Below are positions 9,965 to 19,600 of a DNA stretch of 51,860 bases, piece by piece; position 1 is the stretch's first letter, and the number at the start of each line of letters is the position of its first letter. Source of the DNA: Stramenopiles sp. TOSAG23-2 (lineage: Eukaryota > Sar). The stretch covers positions 900 through 52,759 of the forward strand of contig LT649262.1 in assembly GCA_900128395.1 (NCBI GenBank). The letters run 5' to 3'. The notes beneath the pieces were generated by a model that had not been told where the DNA came from, did not search any database, and saw nothing but the letters and a program-made list of their open reading frames with translations. Made by a program: the position numbers and the translations under genes.

Positions 9965-10282
9965 TTACTTGTAAGTTTCATTCACAGAAACTTTATTATT
10001 TTTATTCTTCGCTTGATTCAAAATAGCCTGTAATTGTTGATTTTGATATTCGGTATGTTTTGTGTATTGATTTTGTTGACGAGATCTTAATAATTCCCCT
10101 TGCGAACCTAGATTTTGCTGCGATTTACCAATAGCCCATTGCATAATATTATATCCGACTACAATTGGTATTGAAAAATATACTACAAACATTACACGTT
10201 GACCATTTTTTGACAATGGAATTCTAAAATTATGAATTCTTTTTTTCAATCTTTCATGTTTTTCCGCTAAATTCGAAAACAT
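9965..10282 (-). CDS. Small single-pass membrane protein, copy 1
   Basis: A 105-residue protein. A basic N-terminal third (HERLKKRIHNFRIPLSKNGQR) is followed by one membrane helix (about residues 30-52, VMFVVYFSIPIVVGYNIMQWAIG) and a Gln/Asn-rich polar tail. The basic segment before a single helix fits a small mitochondrial inner-membrane or assembly-factor type protein, but I do not recognise the family and this localisation is inference. The gene is short but believable: it has a clean ATG, a conserved-looking core, and its own divergent promoter gap shared with the UPF0126 gene (458 bp). It converges on the protease gene with 281 bp between stops. The copy at 32,506 is identical as far as I compared. 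Confidence 0.7.
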   Translation of the reverse strand: MFSNLAEKHERLKKRIHNFRIPLSKNGQRVMFVVYFSIPIVVGYNIMQWAIGKSQQNLGSQGELLRSRQQNQYTKHTEYQNQQLQAILNQAKNKNNKVSVNETYK

Positions 10283-10740
10283 GTTCGAATATCTGTATAT
10301 GTGTGCGCAGCGAAAATAAATACTAGTTATCTATATATGGTAGTATATATAACTGAAATTATGTGATTGCTGATACTAAATGAGATACATATATATATAT
10401 ATATATATGCAATTTGATGGAATGTTCTTCTTCTTCGTACATCGTACATATATAATTAATATAGACGAAGTACATTTAAATGAAATCGAACAATTTTTTT
10501 TATTACTACTTTTTTGCTTCTTCTTCAGTCGAAATAAAATATAATAATTGTTGGATAATCCCTTAATTGTTTGTGCCTAGAGGGATCCGTGCCAGAAAAT
10601 TGATTTTTTTTGAAAAAAGATTCAATAATAAAAAAAAGGAGACATGTACACGGGAATGTACAGAATATATCTATCGTGTGATAAGATACAACAACAAATA
10701 TATTGTGCAAAAATTAATACTACAATAATATCGAAATATT
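10283..10740. promoter_or_regulatory. Divergent promoter region, copy 1
   Basis: This 458-bp gap lies between the starts of the small membrane-protein gene (-) and the UPF0126 gene (+), so it must hold both promoters. It contains a (TA)n tract at about 10,388-10,408. CTTCGT (10,433-10,438) and ACGAAG (10,465-10,470) form an inverted repeat around an AT-rich spacer. No individual promoter element can be assigned. Confidence 0.5.
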
Positions 10741-11730
10741 ATGCATGCTATATTAAAACATCCGACCTTTCGGCAAACCAATAAAATATATTCAGGCATT
10801 GCAAAGAATGTTTTTGGGCGTCAACGAAATAACAGAATAATTTGCAAATTCAATAATTATAATAATAATAGTGCTAGCAATTTCAATACAAGAGCGCCGG
10901 TGGTGGAAACTTCCACCAATATGATTGGAGTTGAAGGCCCATATAGTTCATACCCTGTGTTAGGTGCATATAAGCCAGCTGCAATGGCCAGTGTTGTCGA
11001 TGGTATGCCAAGATATCCATCGTTAACATCAGCTGCTGGAATGTTAAGAGGTTCAGACTATTTTGGAACAATAATCTTTGCCGTTTCAGGTTCAATAACT
11101 GCTGGTTCCTGCGGACTTGATGTGTTTGGTTGCTCTGTAATTGGTACCATAACTGCAATTGGTGGTGGTACTGTTCGAGATGCAATTATATTGCATAAGC
11201 AGCCATTTTGGGTAAATGAAGTGGAATATTTTTACATGGCTTTTTTAACTGCATTTTTTACATTTTTTGCATGGCCATTAATACCTGATGATACCAAGAT
11301 GATAAAAGATAAGAATGGTGGAGAGGGGTTTGCGTTATGGTTTGGTGATGCAATTGGTGTGGCTGCATTTACAATTATCGGTGCTATGAATGCATGTAGA
11401 ATGTGCGTGCATCCAGGTCTTGCAATTGTTGCTGGTACGGTAACAGCAACGTTCGGAGGATTAACTCGCGATGTAATATGTGGTTTACCAAGTTCAAATT
11501 CAAGAGGTCGTATATTGCATAGTGATTCAGATATCTATGCAAGTACGGCTGCAATTGGTGCTTCTTCTTATATGATTATGAGACATTTGAAATGTTCAAT
11601 GGCAATACGTTTAATTTTTGGTTTAGGTAGTACTATTGGTGCAAGATATCTAGCAAAAGTGTATGACATTGGATTACCAACATGGAAACAAATGGATATG
11701 AAGATAACAAAGGAGAAGAATAAAGTATAG
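10741..11730 (+). CDS. UPF0126/TRIC-like membrane protein, copy 1
   Basis: A 329-residue protein. The first 90 residues are basic and Asn-rich with few acidic residues, as in a mitochondrial or plastid targeting peptide. The rest has six to seven hydrophobic helices in two homologous halves. Each half carries the UPF0126 hallmark: GGGTVRD at residues 141-147 and FGGLTRD ending at 244, each after a GT.TAxGG-like helix. The family is common in bacteria (YicG/YadS type, annotated as glycine-transporter or TRIC-channel-like), where the duplicated half-domains form trimeric channels or transporters. An organellar location is inference from the leader. In a eukaryote the origin could be endosymbiotic or by transfer. 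FWFGDAIGVAAFTIIGA-like residues (about 199-215) fit the second-half start. The transported substrate is unknown. Confidence 0.85.
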   Translation: MHAILKHPTFRQTNKIYSGIAKNVFGRQRNNRIICKFNNYNNNSASNFNTRAPVVETSTNMIGVEGPYSSYPVLGAYKPAAMASVVDGMPRYPSLTSAAGMLRGSDYFGTIIFAVSGSITAGSCGLDVFGCSVIGTITAIGGGTVRDAIILHKQPFWVNEVEYFYMAFLTAFFTFFAWPLIPDDTKMIKDKNGGEGFALWFGDAIGVAAFTIIGAMNACRMCVHPGLAIVAGTVTATFGGLTRDVICGLPSSNSRGRILHSDSDIYASTAAIGASSYMIMRHLKCSMAIRLIFGLGSTIGARYLAKVYDIGLPTWKQMDMKITKEKNKV

Positions 11731-12247
11731 TGTAGTTTGTTGTACACATTGAATAAAAATCTTTCTGCGGGTTGTGTAAATGAAGGGGATATCTTTATTA
11801 GATTCACTTTTATTTTATTATAATGAAAACACCTGCTGTGTGCCGCCTATTAGTTAATTGAGCTACCACCTGGTGGTATAGAGCGCGTAGCAGCCGCCTA
11901 TCCATGATGTGACTCGTATTTAATATGTCAGAGAGATAATTTTAATCAGGTTTAAGGTGGTAATCAAAAACGCGCAAACAACAAAAAAAACAAAAAAAAT
12001 CAGCAGCAACCAACAAAAAAAGCACAAAACAAATAATTAAATACAAAAAAAGATTTGCATTTATTCTATTTATAGATACAGTAGATGACAAACGTTTGTA
12101 TATTAATTGTACTGTATTATATATAACAGGGTATGTGCATGTTTTTTGTATATTGTATTGTGTGTATCTTAAAACAAAAAAATTACGATATATAGATAAG
12201 TAAATTATTTAATACATAATCTTGTTGGAAAAAGTAAAAAAAAAAAT
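11731..12247. other. Intergenic region with palindrome, copy 1
   Basis: A 517-bp gap between two plus-strand genes, UPF0126 and the glycosidase-like gene. It starts with a small GC-richer patch (about 11,830-11,925) holding a palindrome between two direct repeats. An A-rich tract with many CAA/AAC repeats (about 11,985-12,055) and an A/T-rich leader follow. I looked for a tRNA in the GC patch because of its GGTGGTA/GAGC strings and found no full cloverleaf. Confidence 0.5.
11842..11901. repeat. Palindrome flanked by GCCGCCTAT direct repeats, copy 1
   Basis: GCCGCCTAT occurs at 11,842-11,850 and again at 11,893-11,901. Between them TACCACC-T-GGTGGTA (11,864-11,878) is a perfect 7-bp inverted repeat with a single central base. 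The composition is unlike the surrounding A/T-rich DNA. The copy-2 palindrome is at 34,405-34,419. It could be a protein-binding site, a structured RNA or the scar of a small element. Confidence 0.6.
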
Positions 12248-13945
12248 ATGGCGCTAATTACTAAATCATTAATAATTAGTATATGTATTATTTTCTCAAA
12301 TGTAATTAATATTTTATCATCAAATGATTTACCATTATATTTTCTTGATAAATTTGATGTAAACAATATTTATGGTCGTATTCGCGCTAAAGCAACAACA
12401 GCGACTGAGCTTTTACAATTTAAATCGCCACCTCTGAATTACACTGCCGGTGCAACCATTTTTGCTGCTTTTCAAAATAAAAGAAATAATGATGTGGATG
12501 AATATGAAATCTGGGCAGCCGTTGGAAGACCTGGTGAACCTAAAAATAATGATGATGGGGGGAATAATATTGTGAAGAAAAGCTCCTCATCAATAATAGG
12601 TGTTTCTATATTTCGATTTACTACAACAGATCTTATACATTACAGTAAACCATCCGAATTGCTTTTTCTTGAAAATGGTAGTGGTTCTCCTCCTGGTATG
12701 AACGATGGTAATGTGTGGACAGTAAAATCTATGGATCGGGATAGCACAAATCCAGCAAAAGCAACATATGTCTTGGTTGCTAGTTATTTTAATGGTATTC
12801 ATACATTTATCAATTCTTTAGGTCCAGTTACAGATACGAATCATTTTATATTTACTCCAACAACTGGTACTACTCACACTAGTAATTTTTTAGATCATGA
12901 TGATGCTAATATTATATATGATATTCCACGAAAACGATGGATTGACATGCAAATTGAGTATGAAAATTTAACACAACCAAAACGTTATTGTGATAATGTC
13001 TTAGGATGTCGAAGAACAGTTTCTGCACGTATTGGTTTGGATTTAATTGGTGAAAATTGGACATCCGATCTTGGCTGTCTAGATAGACCTCAAACAGGCT
13101 CAAGATGTCAAACAGGGTTTAATGTATCTAACATGGTCCGTCCTAATGATGCGGCAAGAATAAAACAAGGTAGATTACCGGATGAAGATCCACCAGAATT
13201 AGAATTTTATAGGATACGCCCATTTCGATTGCCTGGACAACCTACTAGAATTGCTGCACATGTTTTATTATATGTTCCATCACCATCTGATGTAGTACAA
13301 CTTCCAGAGTATGGTCGACAACCTTTGTGGCATTGTACAAGTGGATGTTGTCATGGCCCACATATGTATGAAGAGTGGTGGATTGGTCCAGATAGTGGAA
13401 ATCCTATTGATATGGAAGGATGGAGAAGACCATATGATCTTGAGACAAGAGCATTTCCCCATGATATATGGGCAATGGAACAGCCGGTTTCGCACCAGGG
13501 TTATATGGTATGGGTTGATAATGGGCATGTATGGGGAATACCAGAACATCGTTTGGCCGGTTTAAACTCTGTATCAAATGGCGAGTTTTCAAGTAAATTC
13601 TTTTTATGGCCAGAGGTTAAAAAGCCAAATAATAGTAATACGCTTTGGTTGGAAGTAGATGCAAAGTGGGGAGAGAAACCTGAAGTAGGCCCAGAGTGGT
13701 GTAAGGGAGGATGTAATGGTGTAGGTGGTAGTGATGAAGCACATGCTGCTTATGTTCAAGTTGAAATACGTGATTCGCATGGAAAAGTAATTCCAGGGTA
13801 TGAAAAGAAAGATGCAACTTTTACAAATGTAAATGGTCGTGTAAAATTGAATTGGAAAAATGGGTCTATTATAACTCCTGGAACAAAAGTGCAAGCTCAT
13901 GTTTATTTTCGAGATGCTACGATATATGCTTTAGGATTTGATTGA
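12248..13945 (+). CDS. Secreted glycosidase-like protein (GH32/43-like beta-propeller), copy 1
   Basis: A 565-residue protein with an N-terminal signal peptide (ALITKSLIISICIIFSNVINIL), so it is secreted or enters the endomembrane system. The body is rich in Trp, Asp, Gly and Pro. It alternates beta-strand segments such as DGNVWTVKSM, YVLVASYFNG, IIYDIPRKRWIDM and MVWVDNGHVWG, a pattern like five-bladed beta-propeller glycoside hydrolases (GH32/GH43 clan). The C-terminal 80 residues (AYVQVEIRDSHGKVIPGY... to the final YALGF) resemble the small beta domain that ends many GH32-like proteins. Cys-rich HCTSGCCHGPH (about residues 359-369) is distinctive. I cannot identify catalytic Asp/Glu residues with confidence, so the activity and the sugar are unknown. 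Several N-x-S/T sequons fit secretion. Confidence 0.65.
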   Translation: MALITKSLIISICIIFSNVINILSSNDLPLYFLDKFDVNNIYGRIRAKATTATELLQFKSPPLNYTAGATIFAAFQNKRNNDVDEYEIWAAVGRPGEPKNNDDGGNNIVKKSSSSIIGVSIFRFTTTDLIHYSKPSELLFLENGSGSPPGMNDGNVWTVKSMDRDSTNPAKATYVLVASYFNGIHTFINSLGPVTDTNHFIFTPTTGTTHTSNFLDHDDANIIYDIPRKRWIDMQIEYENLTQPKRYCDNVLGCRRTVSARIGLDLIGENWTSDLGCLDRPQTGSRCQTGFNVSNMVRPNDAARIKQGRLPDEDPPELEFYRIRPFRLPGQPTRIAAHVLLYVPSPSDVVQLPEYGRQPLWHCTSGCCHGPHMYEEWWIGPDSGNPIDMEGWRRPYDLETRAFPHDIWAMEQPVSHQGYMVWVDNGHVWGIPEHRLAGLNSVSNGEFSSKFFLWPEVKKPNNSNTLWLEVDAKWGEKPEVGPEWCKGGCNGVGGSDEAHAAYVQVEIRDSHGKVIPGYEKKDATFTNVNGRVKLNWKNGSIITPGTKVQAHVYFRDATIYALGFD

Positions 13946-14019
13946 AAAAGAGGATGTTGACGTGTGTAACTTTTTAGATAAATTTTACAAACAAAATTAT
14001 CTCTTTTCTCTTATATATA

Positions 14020-14029
14020 TACGTTCGTA
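14020..14029. other. Short inverted repeat TACG-TT-CGTA
   Basis: A 4-bp stem with a 2-base loop, 75 bp after the glycosidase-like stop codon. It is short enough to be chance, and listed because of the series. A copy lies at 36,561-36,570. Confidence 0.35.
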
Positions 14030-14341
14030 ATACAAAACACACACACATCATATAAAATTTCAACACTGGCTCGTAAATCTATCTTTCTCTACATCAATAA
14101 TCAAGTTAAAGCTTAAATATTTTTTTTACTCCGGGCAAGCTAATAGCTATACCATTTTAACCTTTATACACGATGATAGTACACACAGAATATGCGCGGT
14201 GTGGAAAAACTGGTAGCGTTATTATAAAAAGAAAATGTTATTGGATGGATAAAGTGATTGGCGATTTGAAAATGAATTTGGATTAAATGCTGTTCATAAT
14301 ATGAGTATGCATATATATATATGTATATATATATTATACGA

Positions 14342-14356
14342 ATACGAACTTCGTAT
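14342..14356. other. Inverted repeat ATACGAA-C-TTCGTAT
   Basis: A perfect 7-bp inverted repeat with one central base, about 70 bp past the stop codon of the kinase-like gene on the minus strand. A copy lies at 36,883-36,897. Confidence 0.6.
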
Positions 14357-14423
14357 CATTTTAAAAAATATTACACCATATATATTCAATTTTTACTCGT
14401 ACTACTTTTAAAAATCAAAAATC

Positions 14424-16037
14424 TTAAAGTCTACCCATATCTTTCAATATTTGTTGCACTTCTAAATAATTTTTCTCTGGACTTCCATGACGAGCTAAAC
14501 CTTCTTTAAAACTATCCACCAACATGCAATAAATCGTCCCATCATTATCTTCAAATAATTTCAATGCATTTGCCAACATAAGAATTATACCACTACTTGC
14601 AGCATGATAATATTTATATTGTGCCCATGCTAAACCTATTGGGTATTCCGTATCACTAACGCCATGCATTATCAATTCATTCCACCAAATTTCAACAACT
14701 TCTTTCTCTAGCATACACTTATGAAATTGATCTAAGCCTGACATGGAAATTAATTGGGCTATATCTTTCACTGGTGGTCCGACGTCACTAACTTGCCAAT
14801 CTAAAATAATTAATTCTTTTTTTGACATTTTCATATCATGTGTAGATATGTGATTATCATCTCCATGATTAAATTGGCGTACAAATAAATTTTCTGTATG
14901 AAAATCACCATGAATTCTACTAAAACCTCCCATACTTGTAATTAATTCCACTAGATTATCAGCATTTATTACAGAGCGCCACTGTTCGCGAGGATGTTTA
15001 CAACCCTTGCTCTTTGCTATATCGTATAATGGACAAAGCACGGCATTTTCAATTTCTTTTTCAAATGCTTCGATATTGTCTGCATCTCGCCATGGCTTTG
15101 TTTTCTCATAGTTTCCACTACGAGCTTTTTCCTTTGTTTTCGCCCAATCGGTCGAAAGCAATGAAAATCCTCTAGCAAAATTAGCAAATCTTTCCTTTTT
15201 ATTTATATTTTCCAGTAAACTTGCTGAATTCCAAAACTGTGCATGAAATGATGCAATAGCTTTTGCTGCTACTTTTATATATTGACAAGCTAAATGTACA
15301 GCTTTAGTATCATACAATGGTGATGGTATATCATATGGGGGTGATTTTTCACTGAAACGGGATTTAAATTCATCTGAAAATTCTTTTTGACTTCTTCCAT
15401 CTCTTAAAATACCACTAATTGTTGATGATTTTACATACCCTTCATCTTGAACATAAGAGGCATCTTCTAATAATAAAATAAAATCTTTCGTCATCGTATC
15501 AACATTTGTATAATAATATGTGCATGTAGGTAAATCGTTTTCAGACAAGATAGTTTCATATGTATTACATTCTCGATATAATCGAGTAGTCGTATTCAGT
15601 AAACTACCAAGAAAATCTCGGCGTGACATTTTCACTATCATTGACGGTGGTGGTTTCGATACATTTTCATCTGTTGAATTTGCATATTCTAGCTTTAACC
15701 TACCAGTTTGACCCGTTTGCCCAGCATCAATTTTCTGCACTTGCAATTTTGATATTTTTGTATTTCGACTTATTGCTTTTGTGGAATGTAGGACTTTCAT
15801 CAACCATTCTTTTGTTATATCCTCTAAATTTTTAGGCTTATCATATTTTGATCGTTCCGATGCAAAATATTCTTTCGTTTTTATATAAAGTCGTATCCAT
15901 GCTGTATTTAATATGGATTTCAACAGTTCCCATCTGCCTAGGTATATCGCATCTGTATATATAACTTTCTTAAAAAACATATATACAGCAATTGCTGTAA
16001 TTGCAATAGGCGTTGTTACTTTAATTATTGTTGACAT
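14424..16037 (-). CDS. APH/EcKL-like small-molecule kinase with N-terminal membrane anchor, copy 1
   Basis: A 537-residue protein of the protein-kinase-like phosphotransferase superfamily (aminoglycoside phosphotransferase, choline kinase, ecdysteroid kinase-like). The catalytic-loop motif HGDFHTEN is at residues 376-383 (His376, Asp378, Asn383), and the metal-binding ILDWQ has Asp413. Upstream are the N-lobe strand MIVKMSRRD with a likely ATP-binding Lys, the hinge-like LLLEDAS and the typical ASFHAQFW helix. The first 25 residues contain a hydrophobic helix (IAITAIAVYMFF), which suggests anchoring to a membrane. Such kinases phosphorylate alcohols on small molecules such as choline, sterols or drugs; the substrate here is unknown. 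The length is longer than bacterial APH (about 270-300) and closer to eukaryotic EcKL/CHK proteins. It converges on the glycosidase-like gene. Confidence 0.82.
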   Translation of the reverse strand: MSTIIKVTTPIAITAIAVYMFFKKVIYTDAIYLGRWELLKSILNTAWIRLYIKTKEYFASERSKYDKPKNLEDITKEWLMKVLHSTKAISRNTKISKLQVQKIDAGQTGQTGRLKLEYANSTDENVSKPPPSMIVKMSRRDFLGSLLNTTTRLYRECNTYETILSENDLPTCTYYYTNVDTMTKDFILLLEDASYVQDEGYVKSSTISGILRDGRSQKEFSDEFKSRFSEKSPPYDIPSPLYDTKAVHLACQYIKVAAKAIASFHAQFWNSASLLENINKKERFANFARGFSLLSTDWAKTKEKARSGNYEKTKPWRDADNIEAFEKEIENAVLCPLYDIAKSKGCKHPREQWRSVINADNLVELITSMGGFSRIHGDFHTENLFVRQFNHGDDNHISTHDMKMSKKELIILDWQVSDVGPPVKDIAQLISMSGLDQFHKCMLEKEVVEIWWNELIMHGVSDTEYPIGLAWAQYKYYHAASSGIILMLANALKLFEDNDGTIYCMLVDSFKEGLARHGSPEKNYLEVQQILKDMGRL

Positions 16038-16188
16038 GCGTGGTTTATTTAACGTGTGAGTGTACTGTATATATAAATATAATTATATAATTTGACTGAG
16101 GATAACATATAAATAGACAAATATTTAATTTCTTCTTCATTTTCTTCTAAAATGTATCGTTTTTATATCATTAATATTATATTATTAT

Positions 16189-16476
16189 TTGACTTTATTT
16201 AAAAATATGAGTGGTGAGGTGTGTGAGCTGGTGAAAAAAATGCGATGGACGGAGACGACAAAACCAGCTGGTCAGGGTTTGTTGGTTTGGTCTCATCAAA
16301 GTGGTCTCATCTCGGACTGTTCCCACTTTCTTATACTTGTTAGTATAAGATCAGCACTACTAACAAATATAAAGTTTGGTGAAGGCTGGTCACAGCCCTC
16401 GAATGAAACTCAGAATTTGGTTGACAGGTCCTGGAGGCCAAAAAATATCATACAATACTATTACAATGCTATTTGA
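16189..16476 (+). other. Possible 95-codon open frame or element remnant, copy 1
   Basis: This frame gives a Trp/Ser-rich peptide (SGEVCELVKKMRW..., WSHQSGLISDCSHF...) with no family I know. It coincides with the GC-richer island, so it could be a diverged fragment of an inserted sequence or part of a non-coding RNA rather than a gene. One base differs between copies (G16374/A38915), which is synonymous in this frame (AAG/AAA, Lys). The reverse strand has no better frame. Confidence 0.25.
16330..16349. other. Hairpin CTTATAC-TTGTTA-GTATAAG, copy 1
   Basis: A perfect 7-bp stem with a 6-base loop inside the GC-richer island. A copy lies at 38,871-38,890. It may be part of a structured RNA; this is unproven. 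Confidence 0.5.
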
Positions 16477-16664
16477 AAATGGTACATCTACACATACATT
16501 TGTATAAAAAATGTATTTGAACAATATTTATATCAATACAACGAATCGAATATCAGCTAATAACAGTTAGAGCGGATCCTCTCTAATAACAGTATCTATG
16601 TTTCTAAAAAAATTTGGGAAATATTTTTTATAAAAATTATGCGTAAATTAATTATTTAAAATTA

Positions 16665-16672
16665 TACGCGTA
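16665..16672. other. Palindrome TACGCGTA after the bromodomain gene
   Basis: An 8-bp perfect palindrome 17 bp past the stop codon of the minus-strand bromodomain gene. A copy lies at 39,206-39,213. It belongs to the TACG/CGTA set. Confidence 0.45.
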
Positions 16673-16688
16673 CAGTATTTTATTTCTT

Positions 16689-19600
16689 TTACTCAGATGA
16701 TATTTTTCTCTTCTTGATTGCTCTACCACCGTTGCTACTACTGTTATCCTCCTCCATCACCAACATTTGAACTGCATCATTATCACTATACTTCTCTTTC
16801 ATTTGTTGTATGGTTGTGATAAAGTTTTTCTTAAGAGTTTCATTATTATTCATTAATTTTGTTAACATTGGTTTGAAATATGAAAGGACTATTACATTTA
16901 TCATATCCGTTTCAAATTGCGACGTATATTTACCACATTTTTCACTGTATTTGCATAATGTGGAAAATAATAATTCATTAAAATTAGTTTCTACTAGATC
17001 GACTACCTTTACATGGTGTAAAAATTGATTTAATGCAGCACGAGTGAAAAATGTATCACCATCAAGAATTTGCTCCATAGTAGCAGCAACAAATTGACGT
17101 AAAATAGAAAAGTACAATCCAAGCGATTTATTTGTTTCTCGAAGACGGTAATTTTTACGGTCATCAACCGTGCGTGCACATTGTAAATATGTAAATTTAT
17201 TCAAATATATTTTCCAATCGTCAAATTTTAAATTGTCTGGTACCACATTTTTTTCTATAAATGCTTTTTTAGCTACAAATGACTTCAAAATAGATGAACC
17301 GATCCTTGGCAATACGTTTCTCAGTATATAATCGTATGTATCGACGGTTTGTGTTTGCATATATTCTGGATTTAGTTTCATATTATGTGGCTTATCATCT
17401 TCTTCGTAGAAAATTTCATCGCTGTCTATACGTACTAATGCTTGACAAAAGTGATCTTTCTTTGATTTCAAAATTTCATTGAAGTAGGTATAGCCATACG
17501 TATCTTTTCGAAGGCAACTTGATGATGAGCCAAAGCAAACCCAACGTGAAATTTGACGCAAAAGTAAATTTTCAGTCGGCAATTTAAATTTAGTTGGAAA
17601 TTCAATGTTATCATCATGCAATCTTGGACTTGTAACGCTTGTTTCATTAACAGTTTCCTTAGTAAGGTCAGCACCACCAAGCAAAGATGGTCCTGGAAAT
17701 GCCTGCAGTACGTTATCATCATTATCAACAGCCATCATATTGTCACTATTTTCATTCACATTTGCACTATCATCCGTAAGTAACGACCGTCGGTAGATAC
17801 CAGTTAGAACACTATGAAGTTGCTGTTTAATTACTGGGGAATCTAATATCATTAAAATATCAAGCAAACCTCGCATCACATCTTCCTTTAGAAACTCCGT
17901 CGGGCCAGCTCTTGATTTCGAAACACTTCTACTATCCCTACTGCCAGACTGTGCATATGAACTTCGGCTACCTGAGCGCGTGGTTCTGCTTGTTGAAATA
18001 CTTTTCTTTGGTCGTATCATCGGCGAATGGCTTTTTTTTCTTTTCCGATTTGACTTCTTTACCTCTTGTACAAATGTCAAATTGCTAAACATGTCTTTTT
18101 CTTTTTGTATGAATCTATTGAACTTTTCATTGGACAGATTGAACAATAATGCATTGTCATATATCAAATACATATCATCTACAAATGCTTGTGGGTGTGC
18201 ATATATTTTATTATCTAAGTTTTTCCTGATGGTCAAATAATCCATTGGACGTTCAATCATACTGGTATAATGTGGAAACCTTGTGATTGAAACAGGGATG
18301 CTAAAAAAATACTGGAAATTCGGATTTGTTCTTTGTTCATCCGATTTACAACACTGAAGCAAACAATCCAACATCTTTTTGTACATAATGTCTCCTGATT
18401 GCATATTCTTATTTTCCCCTGGGAATGGTGGTTCTTCATTTAAAAATTTATCTACTATCTTTTCAAGTTTATCCTTGGAATATTTCGCCCAAGAATAGAA
18501 AAATGCGTCCTTATATTGTTTGTAATGCTCCATGCAATCATCATAGATTCTATTCATATCTGCAACAAACATCGCTTCAGCATTTTCATTGTTATATTCC
18601 TCGTTCCTTATTTTATCATTAATATGTGCTAATGTGAAAACACCACTACGTGCAAAATATTTACCACCTTTTATTAGCGCTTTAACTGTCCTATCTTTTA
18701 AATTCTTTGGAAAAACGCCTTTGTATGGATCATTTTTCACAGCATTTCTAAGATAAAGATAACATTTCTCAACACGCTGATTTTTTGATAGATGCACTAC
18801 AAATCTCTTTTGATTAGAACTTCCACTATATTGAGCGAACCCTGCTAACATTTTATTTGATACGTTATTATTATTTTTGTTGTTGTTTTGCCAACCTTTT
18901 TGTCGACCTCTTCTTGGTGGCGTATAGAGCCCAACTTTTTTTAATTCTTCCGTAAATTTTTTTTTCAGTTCTCTTTTTTTTGTATTTGATGTTGCCACCA
19001 TACTTTTTCTTATCTTCTGATTATACACACTGTGGCTTGAATTGTGGTACTTTATACAGTTGTCAAAGATTAAATTTACATCATTTTGAAATTCTATTTT
19101 TGAGGTATATTTGTTGTCATTTAATGACTTTTCAACTTCAAAAAATGACATAGGACGTTCAATAAATTCTGTGTATTTATTTAATGTGAGCAATACATCC
19201 ACCTTTGCAAATAATCCACTCGGATCTGCATTTTTCATATACTGCAATGTTGATGACATTGCATTCTTTAAACCTTCCGGATTGCTATTTTGATTTGTAC
19301 CTGTCGCTTCAACAATAAGACTTTGACCACCTGCTGGTATTTGGGCAGTCACAGATGCCGAAACTTGGTTAGTTGGGCTTGCAATCTTATCATTGTTAGA
19401 TTTAATTTCTTCAGTTTTCACAGGTGCTAATGCTGTTGTACTTGTAGTTGTCGTCGTCGTCGTCGTCGTCGTTGTTGTTGTTGTTGCTACTTCTGCTGTT
19501 GCTGTTTTCATTTTGTTGGATACAGGATTGCTATTGCTACTTCCACCTGCGGTAGATATTATCGGTGAAGTAGAAGACGTAGAAATGGCTGGTTTTGACT

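Larger units (their letters stand above)
13946..14423. other. Intergenic region between convergent genes, copy 1
   Basis: This 478-bp gap separates the 3' ends of the glycosidase-like gene (+) and the kinase-like gene (-). It holds TACG-TT-CGTA (14,020-14,029) and ATACGAA-C-TTCGTAT (14,342-14,356), one near each stop codon, and an AT microsatellite at about 14,310-14,335. No gene is seen. Confidence 0.55.
16038..16688. other. Intergenic region with GC-richer island, copy 1
   Basis: This 651-bp gap lies between the start of the kinase-like gene and the 3' end of the bromodomain gene, both on minus. A GC-richer island (about 16,208-16,440) contains a 95-codon open frame (16,189-16,476, +), the palindrome CCAGCTGG, two GTGGTCTCATC-like repeats and the hairpin CTTATAC-TTGTTA-GTATAAG (16,330-16,349). 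CTAATAACAGT occurs twice, 26 bp apart (16,557 and 16,583). I do not recognise a known RNA or protein here. Confidence 0.5.

Noticed and set aside
11830-11925. Possible tRNA on either strand (GGTGGTA, GAGC strings)
   Set aside because: No acceptor stem pairs across 72-75 bases, and there is no GGTTCGA-type T-loop at the right distance.
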